64,000 nt of DNA, from NCBI GenBank assembly GCA_026874595.1, contig CM049306.1:86131142-86195141 (forward strand), written 5' to 3'. The stretch is from Sipunculus nudus. Taxonomy: Eukaryota; Annelida; Sipuncula; Golfingiida; Sipunculidae. Position numbers and translations under genes: made by a program. Positions 1 through 11,646 of the stretch are shown here, one piece after another; position 1 is the stretch's first letter, and each line of letters opens with the position of its first letter. The notes under the pieces were generated by a model. It saw only the letters and a program-made list of their open reading frames with translations, was not told where the DNA came from and did no database searches.

Positions 1-57
1 TTGAAAAAACTTTTCTAATGATTCGAAAATGAGAGCTCTTGTCAGGAATGTTACCAG

Positions 58-345
58 GAGCGTCAATATAGGAAGGGGGGGATGGCAAGGGGGGAATGGT
101 CAATGTAATCATCCCCTCCCCTAACTGTTCAGAGAACTATTTATATATTGCAATGAAATATTATTTAATGAGTAATAAAAAAAATTATAGACTTAGGTTC
201 CATTTATGAGTTTACTTTATGAAATATTATATCTAAATCTAAACCTGGTTTAGAATTAACATATGCTTGAAACAAATTCCATATTTTCTAAAATCTTATA
301 CTTTATTGTAATATATTTGAAATAGGATTATGTATACATATTTGA
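58..345 (+). repeat. Dispersed repeat R1, copy 1
   Basis: About 285 bp that recurs in the same orientation at 28351-28650. Shared landmarks, in order, are TCAATATAGG, a G-rich run, ATGGTCA-T-T-ATCATCC, TTCAGAGAA, GGTTCCATTTATGAG, AAACCTGGTTTAGAATTAAC and TTGTAATATATTTGAAAT. No coding capacity and no terminal repeats were seen. The family is not recognised. Confidence 0.75.
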
Positions 346-1802
346 AATGTGTCATACAGACGCTTAAAAATATGTTGATATATATGTGTGTGTGTGTGTC
401 TACGAGTCATCCCCTTCACTCTGGAAGATTAATTGACGCCACTGGATGTTATCTTAACATTAATGATTCCAAACGAAGTCAAAGCGAGATATAATCATGC
501 CCTGGTTTCAACAAGAGGTTAGATTAATGCCCTTCAATAATATTATTAAATACGTCGCAGGATTTACGTTCCCGAATTACAGTGTTATCATAAACACATC
601 TGCGGGGAATATAATCGTTAAATGTGGTCATGTAATGACGTAGGTAATTATTCCCATAGATCTGCCACACCAAAATTTGTAATATGTTTCCTGTTTGAAG
701 ATTTGTTATAGTTTTTATAACACGCTTGTAGCAATTCACCCGAGACTGTTTTTTTTACGGTGGAACTGACTTGTTTAGCGCTTCGAGTATTCCAAAGGGA
801 AATTGTACAAAGGAAGAATATATTGGAAGCTCTTTGAGAGACGCCCTGGTACCAATGGAGTAATATAAAGCGACTTTACCACTGATCGCCCTGAAAAAAA
901 TGCTGATTCAAATAGATATTTGACTGCTAGTGTATACGGTCTGGTAGGTAAACGCTCTGTGTTCCCCTCCAGAACGGAGTTATGCTTAGAGGCCAACATT
1001 TTGCCAGAAGCCCTTGTCTTCTATAGTCTTTGTTTATTGCTTCTTAAATGTAATAAGGAAGCACCTTTTAGTGTTCTATGTGTTTGACACGTTACACATT
1101 TGTTATCTCCGTCTATCACCGAGTATTGTGGTACACTGGCCCTTTTTATTACTTCGTGTAACTCTGTTCCCTCAACCACGATTTTTATTGCGTATTGTTA
1201 ACTATAGTATCCTTGAGATACTATAGTTATGATGACAATTCCATACGAAGATAATACAAATGAGATCAACGTAAATCAGGCTGCAGCGCTAATAAAAAAA
1301 CGCTACTTGATTGTGCTATTCTATTGTGTATTGATTCACCATGCAAGAAAAGATTTAAGTTGAGGGAATTTCTATTTAAGGGAAACAAAGACTTATTATC
1401 TCAATGCTAGATTAGAATGCTTTCAGTTTAGCTCGTGACATCAGAGTGTAACAGAACTCGTGTTAACACCATGTACTCATAAGTCATCACGTTCATAAAT
1501 AAGGCATAATTAGGAAATAAAAAAAAAATATTAAATACGTATGGTTTAACATGATGATCAATCATTTACGGTTCAAAAACAAAAAAGGTGTTAATTATAA
1601 GACAAAGTATGGCTTGAGCTCCCGGAAAGCTTGATGGATCAATTTTGAAGTATTTGTTGTAATACAATATTCCTTATTATATGTCAGAATTTCCTTTTTT
1701 TTGAGTAATTGAAATTTATGGAAACTTTTTAAAATAGTTTGGATTTTTATATATCACTTTTAATGGTATGTTGGACATAGCCGTTTTATACGCGGAGGTT
1801 TA
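346..1802. other. No gene seen; small hairpin and TG run
   Basis: AT-rich DNA with only short chance frames. It contains a short TG run (about 386-397) and a perfect 13-bp inverted repeat, TAACTATAGTATC, at 1199-1211 and 1217-1229 with a 5-nt loop. Nothing else is supported. Confidence 0.5.
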
Positions 1803-2093
1803 GGCAAAAAAAAATAAGGTTTGTTTCTCAAGCACTTTTTTTCATATATTAATGCGGGCGGGCGGTTTTTTATTTTTATTTTTTGGTATGTTCCTATAAT
1901 AACAGATTTATCAGTTAAACATGTAAAAGCACTACATAAAAAAGGAAATTTTATAAAAATGGTATAATTTTTTTTCTTCTTGAAAGAAATGTACGAGCTC
2001 AAAATTAGTAAGTTTTTATTGAAAATCAAAATGAAAAATGATGCGGGGGTTTAAAATTGACGCCTGTGAACCATACTTGTTATTTTTTTGGCC
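1803..2093 (+). mobile_element. GGCC-ended MITE family M1, copy 1
   Basis: About 290 bp bounded by inverted ends: GGCAAAAAAAAATAAGGT at the left, and the complement of it (ending TTTTTTTGGCC) at the right. The inner part of the terminal repeat reads TTCTCAAGCAC on the left and GTGAACCATAC on the right. The interior (GAGCTCAAAATT, ATTGAAAATCAA, GATGCGGGGG) matches the copies at 14689 and 30221. No transposase is present. The ends and TTA/TAA-type flanks suggest a PIF/Harbinger-derived element. Confidence 0.8.
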
Positions 2094-3864
2094 CTACACA
2101 TAAAATTCTTTCGCTGTCTTACAAATTATCAGGATTCAAGTCAATCATTGGTAAAACATACAAAAGTTGTCTTCTTTCAGTAATAGAAGTTTACGGCATT
2201 CAGCATAAAATGGGTAATGATGTGCACACAGCGTGACTGACACAGCATATATTATGAACGATCGTGTCATGGACTACATGATTAATATGATTTTCTCAAT
2301 ATTTAAACCTAATGTCAAAACATGTACCAATAAATAGATGATTAAATGAACAATTCTTTCCATAATCAAATATAAAAATACGGGCTTCAATCGATGCGCA
2401 ATAAACTTTTCCGAAGTAGTTTCCCACCATAATTAACACGAATATTTATGTGTTATTAATTGTTTTGTTGTAATTTTGTTCTGAAGAAGCGCATTATGAA
2501 AACATTAATAACTGTGAAAGAAAGTCAGTGTTATTATTCATATGAAAAAGTCAAATAAACTGACCGACCTTGAGCTGAGTATTAATTCTACTAGGCTTAA
2601 GTGCCCAGACCCGGGCTCCTTCGTAATCTAGAGGGCTCTACGACATTACTTAACGTGGATAAGCTAGGATTCAGTGATCAGCCAGTTCTTTTCGCCATCT
2701 GCACTCGATTTCACCGTTCTACCGATACTTTTATTTTAACTCGATAACAGTAAACCCCAAGAGCGCTATCAGAACTTCAGTAAAGGATAACAAATGTATC
2801 ATTATAGGTGCCTGGGTGATGTTAAATGATATGTTTTATTAAAAAGTTAAACGCAATTTTGCAGTTTTTAATATGTGCAATCCAATTTTCATTTAGCGAG
2901 GTATTTTTAAAGATGCTTAATAGAATGCAGTATAGACACTGATTTATGAGAAAATGGAGGGAGACTATCCAGAAGAGTACGGGCAGAAGGCCATCCACGG
3001 AAATAAAGACTCTTGCTCTTAACCCCCGGACAACTCCCTTCCATTCCCTTAAGACACATAGGAGATAAAAGTCCTCTTCCAGGCCCCTATAACTGCTCTC
3101 ACTAACAAAATCCAACCACATACTATGGAATATATATATTCTCTTTGTATTAATATAATTTTTGCTCAGTTTTCAACACCATGGTATTAATAAATTATAG
3201 TTATAAAAATTCAACAATAAATGAAAGGCTAACATTTATGACAATTTAGTGAGGCCACATCGTAATGCCATATTATAAATTTTCACAGTATGGGATGCAT
3301 AATTGAAAATTACTGAAGAAAATAAGACAAAACCATAACATGATAGTTGGAATTATCTCAAACATAAAAATCTATTCAAATGATAAAAAATATTTATTTC
3401 CTTAAAACCTCAAGGGAATAACAGCTGCTTTGTCCCACCCCTAAAAGATGAGGGGCACATGTCCCAAAACAAGGCCCATATATCCGCAGTGTTGCAGTGT
3501 CCTGTAACTTAATGCAAGTATAATTAAAGAAGTAGACCTAAATGTAGCCTAACATCACCTTTGAGAATAATTGAGTACGCTGACCAAACAACTTTAGATA
3601 TGTTGCATTTTACATGGCACGGGCATTGCCTTGATCTTTGGTATTACTGCCTATACTCACGCTAAACCAGCAGCCAAGTTTCGAATATAGCCAAGACTCC
3701 GATTTTTAATTTTTCCATTGGTTATTGGCAGTACTTCAGAGAAAAACGGAAACCTTGATCCAAATGAATTTTCTTCAGGTCAAACTTTGAATAAACTCCA
3801 TGCACACCAAACCAATGAAAACATACAAGTAAAACTATTCTGAAATGAAAAATAATTGAGACTA
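2094..3864. other. No gene or repeat recognised
   Basis: About 1.8 kb of AT-rich DNA. A 99-codon minus frame at 2822-3121 has no recognisable domain and no supporting context. Nothing else is supported. Confidence 0.4.
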
Positions 3865-4188
3865 GCAATTACCCGTGCTACTCACGGTTTGGGGCGAGCA
3901 TTTAGTTCTGATGTCAAATAGCTTATCATAGATGAAAGTCTTGGTTGTACAATGTAACCGTCATAAGATCTCTTTGAATCTGACATTTGGTATAAGTATT
4001 CTGTTTTTGAGTTGACCTTGTGTCGGAGTCTGGATGACTTGGACGAATATGTTCCTGTAGAATGGTGGAATATCTTCTGACAAACCCGGAGCATATGTAT
4101 GATGAAAACCATGGCAATCCGTAATGTCCAGAGAAGATACGGAAGACCACACAAATCGCGTTCCGCTATTAATATATAGATTCATTAT
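3865..4188 (+). repeat. Dispersed repeat R2 (retroposon-like), longer copy
   Basis: Begins near TAGCAATTACCCGTGCTACT and ends CTATTAATATATAGAT. The last 110 bp (4076-4188) recur at 5849-5953. The 'accCGTGCTACTCACGG' start and TATATAGAT end resemble short retroposon ends found in many invertebrate genomes. Three overlapping minus frames here are chance readings of the repeat. Confidence 0.55.
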
Positions 4189-4557
4189 ATGCATGGTGTT
4201 ATGCATAAAACTAAATGAAGCCAAGCGAGTGGCCGGAGAATTTTCGAAGAAGTGATAAACAAAGTCATTTTTATATGAAAATATATTATGCTGAACATCG
4301 CCATTTAAAGTTGTCCTCCGACCCCGTCAATCCGCCAGTAAAGGAACCTGTTATCTTGCATGAGACGTGTTCTCGATAATTGCATTCCCGTTATCAGGCA
4401 CAAAAACTGAGCACTCACATGGTCGGGCAATTCCGCTGCGCAAGAGTTTGTGGTAGCATTATATTATATGGTACATATAAAGGCTGTATATGTTTTTTAA
4501 ATATCACGCACTCCCAAAGACCTTTCCTGTGTTTCCGAGTGAGACAGTCACTGCATT

Positions 4558-5508
4558 CAGGCAGTGTGTATAACCCGGACCCCACGGACTCCGGATCCCG
4601 GACCCCAAGAAAAATCTGTAATTCTTAAACTCTCATGGTAATTTGTCCAGATATTTTAGCATAAACGTATCTAAAGACATATTTTATTATGTTTGGTTAA
4701 AACAAAAAAATACTGTGTTTTGCAACATAATTTGATAATTAACACTCACGGACCCTTGCGCACGGACCTCACAGATTACACGGTTCCCGTTTACTCGTTG
4801 TTTTACTTTAGCACATATTTTCACATCACGTTTAGCCAAAACACCTATGTGATTTATTATTGTGTTTTTATCTGTATTTTTACATTTTTGTCTCAGTTTT
4901 TATTCATAATTTATATTTGCTATTTATTTAATTTGTGTAGCGTTTTAAAAAGTATAATTAAAAACATTTACAAAATCATTATTTTGGAACCTGTAGTTGC
5001 TTGAAATGCATGTAATCAACAATTCCCCTCGGTATTTATATTATTGCCAACTTTAAATTGCATGGTTGTTATGAATGGAACACGAAACCTGTTGTTATGT
5101 GGAAGAGCTCAGCAACGACTGTTAGTGCACTTCAAATAAATCTCCCACAGCGTGCCCGTACTATTATATTTTCATTTAGAATAACAAATAATTATATTTA
5201 GTGTGTGACATGAGGGCTAATTTTCCCCCCTCTTTTAGTCATAAATAAAAATATGAGCGGTGGTTACTGGGGTTCGTCAAAATGGAACAGTCAGCAAAGT
5301 CAAGTAAATGAGGTCCGTCTTCATCGAAATGTTTTTTGTAAACTTAAATCTTTCAGTGAATCGGTCATTTACAATGCTGCAACATTTAGGGACTTTGCTC
5401 TGTTTTTTCTTCAGCAATAGTGGTTTTATCGGTTTAAATGATGAAAAATGAGGAAATTGGTTTTTGGGGTCCGGGGACCGAGGGGTCCGGGTTTTACACA
5501 CTGCCCTG
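4558..5508. mobile_element. 0.95 kb inverted-repeat DNA element with CAG-type ends
   Basis: The left end (CAGGCAGTGTGTATAACCCG) is the inverse of the right end (complement CAGGGCAGTGTGTAAAACCC). The match continues through GGACCCC-CGG and CCGGACCCCAAG for about 50 bp. The interior is AT-rich with no transposase. The CAG start resembles hAT ends, but no 8-bp target duplication is evident at the flanks. An internally deleted or MITE-type element is likely. Confidence 0.7.
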
Positions 5509-5848
5509 CAATCACTACCGTTCGGAAAATTTTCATTCTTTAAAAGATCCCCCTTTTAAGCATTCTCCTTTTGTGCACAATAGACCTTTTCGCTGCACAG
5601 AGGTTGCCTTTTGAGAAGGGATCACCAATGCGGATTATTTCGGGCCGGTCACCACGAAATGTGAGAAAACCCCAGATAGGGCCCCCGGAGTAAAACTCTG
5701 TCCCGCCATCACACACCCTATGGCCATTGTGTTACCGGGCCCAAAGACACAAAGAAAAGAGGCGCCCACGGGGGAGCAAATATTAGAATTATTAATTATG
5801 CAGGTAATACGCAAATATTGCAAATAAAAGGGGGGCGGAATCTCTTCG

Positions 5849-5953
5849 GACAAACCCAGAGCATATGTATGTCGAAAATCACGGCAATCCGTACGGCGGT
5901 ATCAGAGGAGATACGGAAAATCACAAAAATCGCCTTACGCTATTAATATATAG
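5849..5953 (+). repeat. Dispersed repeat R2, 5'-truncated copy
   Basis: Same 3' portion as the repeat at 4076-4188. Shared blocks include GACAAACCC-GAGCATATGTATG, GGCAATCCGTA, GAGATACGGAA and CGCTATTAATATATAGAT. The 5' part is missing, as expected of a truncated retroposon copy. Confidence 0.65.
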
Positions 5954-6061
5954 ATAATTAGTTGACCCCAAACTTACCGATCTCTCGGCAATGTATATAT
6001 TGTGAGCAAATTCCCGGAAGACTCTTCGATATAGAAACTGGTATTGACGAATTAACGCCCT

Positions 6062-6212
6062 CACATGGTTAACTTTCATAAGCGGATCCAAAGAGACCTT
6101 TTAAGGGGTTTCAGGCAAAAATTTTTGACCTGGACGCCCCTTTTCCGGACCTTGAGTCCGTTTTTTTCAGGTTTTTCTATTGTCCTCCTTGGTGTGACCC
6201 CCCTTTTCCTAA
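6062..6212 (+). repeat. Fragment of the GGCGGATCC element family
   Basis: Contains GCGGATCCAAAGAGACC, CCGGACCTTGAG, TTTTTCAGG and GTCCTCCTTGG-GTGACCCCCC. The same block order occurs at 36580-36755 and, inverted, at 60304-60440. The 71-codon plus frame here is a shadow of the repeat. Confidence 0.55.
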
Positions 6213-7079
6213 ATTGTGTCGCAGACAGTTTAGTAATTTATAAATTGATGCTGATATCACTGAATATCCACTGAGGTATATAGATGTCTGGAGTTATGAA
6301 ATTAGAAACGTATTGCTAGTAGGCATAATCCAGGCATGATACATGACCTAATCATAAATTTCTAATTCTGTTTATAAAATTATATTAAGATAATTTTATA
6401 TTTCAAACCAGGGATATGAATAAATATTTTTACATATATGGCACTTGGAACATACGCCTGTATACTATTATGGTTAAGATCGTTTCAATCTTACCTATCA
6501 GTCCATGCATATATACACATTTCTTCCATGCATAAATTTTTGAGAGTATTCCTTTCAACATTCAATATATATATCTTATGAAAAATATGATTTTGAATTA
6601 GGCAGGTGTAATGCAGAAATGCCACAGGCTACGCAAAACAGCAAGTATATTCGCGAAAACAGTAACAACAGTAATTTTTCAGTTTGACAGCTATATAACC
6701 TGTACTGTGAAGATTACGCATTCTTGAAACTGACTCTTTTATTAGTCTATAATAGTTAGGAGTAACTCAACAAAGTATTCATGGAAGCGGCAAATGCGCC
6801 CACCATCTCTATTCATCCAAACGAGGCAGTGATATTGCTTTTTGAACACGTCGTCTTTTTAGATTGCCTCACCTATACAGCTATGAGCGGTTAGGCGGTT
6901 GATCACAATATTAGACGACTACATGTAACATAGTGGCTTTCATGACACTTCCCGTTAATATGAACAAGACTAAAACGTCTCTTTGAAAATGTGTGTTTTA
7001 GTTCATCACTCTGGTAGTCAAAGTGACGGACTAACTGCGGGATGACTGGTATATAGCCGCAATTAAGTTTTACTCAGGT
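6213..7079. other. No gene or repeat recognised
   Basis: AT-rich DNA with short chance frames only. Confidence 0.4.
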
Positions 7080-7466
7080 CAAATGAAGTAGCCAAAGAGT
7101 GACGGGTGCCGCAAATCGTCTAGGGCAGCCCTCGACGTCGTAAATATAACACCGGTAGCAATATATAAAATGCCGGCGTGTATGTCACTGGGCGGGTGGA
7201 GGTCGACTCGAGAGGTGGTTAAATATTTTCCACATCGATCGGATAGAGCACTAGAGATTGTTCTGCCGCGACACGACCACTCCCGTGATAGAACCAGCAA
7301 ACAGAATTGGCAAAAGTCCGCACATCCGTGGCTGGAAGATAACAGGCCCTCGCTGTATGATATTATGACAGGACCAAGTGATGTATGTGTACACCCCAGG
7401 GAGCGTGTCCCCGGCCAGAATACACGCGAGAAGAATTGGTAGTGGCCCGAGGGGCCGGGGTGTCAT
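7080..7466. other. GC-richer island with overlapping open frames, unidentified
   Basis: About 390 bp clearly richer in G+C and CpG than its surroundings. Frames of 70-90 codons overlap on both strands: plus 7170-7442, minus 7079-7300, minus 7251-7466. The two minus frames follow each other with a shift, as a decayed ORF would. No protein family is recognisable. It may be a relic of a gene or mobile element, or a CpG-rich repeat. Confidence 0.3.
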
Positions 7467-10400
7467 AACCCTACTTTGTTCAACTACCGACTAGAGATGT
7501 TCTTTCAGAAAATCTAAAAACCTCAATAAATAATATGTCAGTTCTAATAATATAAGCGGCATTGCTAGTACACGCGGGACCACTATTGGCACAAACTTCA
7601 CATTTTACATCGAAATGTAACAGCTCAATTGATAAAAAGCTACCTTTTTCTGATAGTACTAAAAATTGGAACTTTTTTTCAGATTATGAGTAAAAGTCTT
7701 ATAGACTGCCATCAGAGGCTGAAGAATAAAACTATGTACGTTAATCACTAACTAAAAAAACAGGATGGTACTCAGTCATAGCACACCTTCGCCAAGGCAA
7801 AGGAGTCCTTTTTTCCCCCGTTCCGTATACAAAGTCAATGACACCTTCCGTGGTCGTGACCCGACCTCTAAGGTAAGAATAAATTCAGTAGTATTTGTAT
7901 GATCGTGATCAAATCAAAATAAAAGAAAACAAAGGACGACCCTTCACCCCAAGTCGTAAAGAGGTCCTTCATAATTTTCTAAACTGCCTACTACATATGA
8001 GCTTAAAGATCACAAGCAATGCAGAATACTCATAATTTAAAGAAGCATTCTCTTGTTGCATAAAATCAGTACCCAACACATGTGTGTTTTTTCATCTAAT
8101 TTAGATCATATCCTCAAGTAGACATTGTATCTGGAATATTAGTCATGACAATTTATTCTGAACGCTATTTTCATAACCTGGTGGGGCAGTGGCTTCAGTG
8201 TAATACGTCGTTATTTTCAATGGCTATTTCGTCGTTTTCAGGTGCGTTCTTATGAGCCATGACGTAGCTGATCCCAAGATGCTGCTGCAACATGTATGTG
8301 TAAACATCAGATTATTAGTGTCCGACGCACAGACACACCTCACCCGTGCATTATTTGGCCCATAGAGCACCAGGGGCAAAAAGAGGTTAAGTGTATGGGT
8401 TATTTTTTAGATCTTCAGTGTTTCGTGACAGCTTCGTATGTCAGCAAATCTTTTTCCAACTAGATTTGTCTTCTTTAGATTTTATCAGCTTAATACTATT
8501 TATGTTACTGATAGATAAAGATTCTCATCACTTGATTAATAATGTTCATGCTCCTATTTGTACAATTTTAATTACATAAAGTATGTTACAGGTATTGCCA
8601 GAGAACCCCTGTTGTCTGCCACAAAGAATTTCTGAAGGAAAATCAAAACGTTATTAAAAGTTATATGCATTTAAATGGACACTCTGAAAGGTTAACAATC
8701 AAATATGATGATGTATGGCAATAACACGAATAATGAATATCAAATAAAGTATTCATACCTTTCATCTTCCATCAAGCTGATAAATATTTGAGTTCAGGAT
8801 AGTAATATATGATTGAACATGTAGTAGTATAAAGTTACTAAGGTGCAACTGGTACGTGTACTTGATGACATGCCCTTCGAGAATCACCTGACAATACAAG
8901 TCACGTGACCTACCCATGGATGTTCATTTCATCAAAGCAATCTTTCCCATAATTCTCTAAAGATATGTAGCGGTGCCATACAGGGCTTGGTTTGCCTATT
9001 TCATGAACCATGTCCGCAGAAAAGAGGCCATCCAGCTGCCCTGTGTGTACTCGTAGAGATTCCCAGGATGCACCATCCAAAAACAACTCAATCTAGCTCG
9101 TCGATTATTTGTAAAACAGTGATCCCACCACACTTAGATCAAGGCGTGTCTGTAAGAAGAGCGGGAGATACCTTGATGATATAAAGATAAGACGGAGGAG
9201 AATAAAATATACGAAGTTAATTTGAGTTAAATTATGATATTACACAGTGCAGGTATCTCCTGAAACGGAAACGCCCAGAGCACTTGCATGACCCCATCCT
9301 GCACCTTTGTTGGGTTATTATTTCAAAAAGAAGCGTCTTTTATACATTTTTTTTTATCAGTTTAATTTAGCTAGTTCAATTAAGGGTTTGAAAACCCTTT
9401 CAGAGATCGCATGGATCTCTAGTAATATATGCCTTTGAAATTATTGTTCAGCGACACTTTCTTGTGCGTGAAGTGTTGAGTTTAGTCATGAATAAATAAT
9501 AAGTGACTTTACTTTAAAGTCGTATAATGACCGACATGTAAGACATGACCGCAGGTTCCTGAGCAATTTACATATAAATTGATTAAGGTTGTTGTCAAGG
9601 AATTCATAATTCTATTATGTCTGTAGCTGAAATTAAAAAAAAATTCTGGCTTACATTAATTATGGCTGATTCCAAAGAGGAATGCCACTTGTATGATCTT
9701 GCAATCGTGAGATCCATAACCGCTGGTTTGAAAGGACACAGTTCATAAATCACGTAGTGTAGTCTTTTGAAAATACATTTTGACTTATAACAAAATTTGA
9801 ATAATTTGAAAGCAAGGTAATAAGTATTATAAGGCAATTAAGAAAAAGTAAGAATAATTACGCATTCTATGTTAAAATACTTTGTGAAAAGTACGTGTTT
9901 ATAATAGTTATTGAATTCATTAACTGCAATTCATATGATTTAACGTTTTTCGTGTTAAATATATTTCGATACGCTTTCCAAAACAATGTAATGTTAACAA
10001 CATCAACATTCAAAATGCAATCCCCACTCAGAGAGAGAGATAGAGAGAGGGAGAGAGTTCCAATTTGTGACTTCACAGACCAGAAACATCGTATGTTAAA
10101 AAATTCTCAACTTCTGGTAATATATATTTCATCTCTTATTTTTTTTTCAGATCGATTCTCCGTACCTTTCCTTACCCAGTACGCATTACGCAATTAAGGG
10201 ATATATGTTGACACGGAATCAGAGATAAGTTCGACCGTCACAGTGTTTGGACTTTATCGCCGATCATACAGCTCAAATATTCTATGTAGGCATTTCGTTT
10301 AAAGATTTGTATACATAGAAACAATACATTTGCCTATCGGACTGGATTTCGTTTGAATCGCTCACCAAGGCGTATCAGCTGTATATAGCCATACTAACAT

Positions 10401-11215
10401 CGTGCTAGACATTTGTTGCATCACCTGCTGTGTATCGATTATATGTTGCTGCGACTTCAAACATTTTATTTTGTTAAGCAGACAAGTATTATTTAATAAT
10501 ACAGAATTACTTCACAAAAGAACCTTGCCAGAACTCGCAAGAGATAATCAAACACCTGAGAACACACAAATAATTCATCGAAAATATATTCTTGACGTTA
10601 ATCGGATATCAAACCCACAAAAAAAAAAACAAAACAGAACACTCTTCGTATCGTGGATGTTCTATTCTTATAGGCATGTTGGTGTATGCAGATAAGAGAG
10701 ACAATGCCAGACAGTGAGAGACAGTGTTAGTTTCTACCAAAAAAACTGAAAATCTAGCAGGCAAAACACAACATTTGCCTGAATTTTAAAAAATCTACGC
10801 TGAACGATAAAAAGGGAATTTATTTATGTTTGAGAAAAACGACTCGGAACTTAGCGAGGTGTTTATGAGCTCTGTATAGCAAATGTCAGTTATATCAATT
10901 ATACGTCCATTTATTAGCTAATGCTTTTTTTTAATTGCTCTTTCTTACAGACTGATCCATACAACTTAATAAGAATGTGTTTCCTTAAAAAAGTGTTTTC
11001 ATTTCGCCTTGAAGGTTTCATCACATTTAAAAGATACAAGGATATATATATGATTTCAGCTATGATCCTTGCAGGTACCCACCTGAGAAATGCTTTTATA
11101 TTTTTTTGCACATCTATCAACACTCCATCAAATATATATAGACATATGATGTAATTAATTTATCCTTAACGTATAATAGGACACCCTAGACTGTTTTCTC
11201 ATATAATAATGCATT
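7467..11215. other. Long gene-poor stretch; GA-rich microsatellite inside
   Basis: No supported gene in about 3.7 kb. The only structure noted is an interrupted (GA)n run at about 10029-10057. Frames at 9895-10197 and 10402-10695 are AT-biased and look like chance. Confidence 0.4.
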
Positions 11216-11484
11216 GAAGGTTCCATAAAGAACCATACACATGGGTTCCACCGAGACCTTTTAAGGTTCCCCACTCAGTCCACTGTGAAGAACCTAGAGG
11301 GTTCTTCTCAGAACCTCTGAAATGCTTCTTTATGGAACCTTATAGGTTCCATTGAAGAACCTTAGGGAGGTTAAAAAAAGAACCCCACTTGAAGGTTCTA
11401 GCTGGAACCATAACAGGTTCCCAACTCAGTCCACTCTGAAGAACCCTTTTGGGTTCTAGTTGGAACCCTTTTTTTATAAGAGTG
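11216..11484. repeat. GGTTCC/GAACC-rich compound repeat
   Basis: The motifs GGTTC and GAACC alternate many times in 270 bp. Two blocks containing ACTCAGTCCACT followed by TGAAGAACC lie about 150 bp apart, showing a tandem duplication inside. TAATGC occurs on both flanks and could be a target duplication. Such GGTTCT/AGAACC elements are known as non-autonomous repeats in several animal genomes; the family here is not identified. Confidence 0.65.
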
Positions 11485-11646
11485 TAATGCTCTAATCATC
11501 AAAATATAGATCGAATTGAAGGACCATTACGATTCTGTTTCAACAGAGTATCTTGTTTTAATTTATTTTTATGATCTATTAAAGAGCGCGGAAGCATAAC
11601 AGGTGAAAAAAGTATATTAAACTAAGGACAACAGAGACCCAAAACG

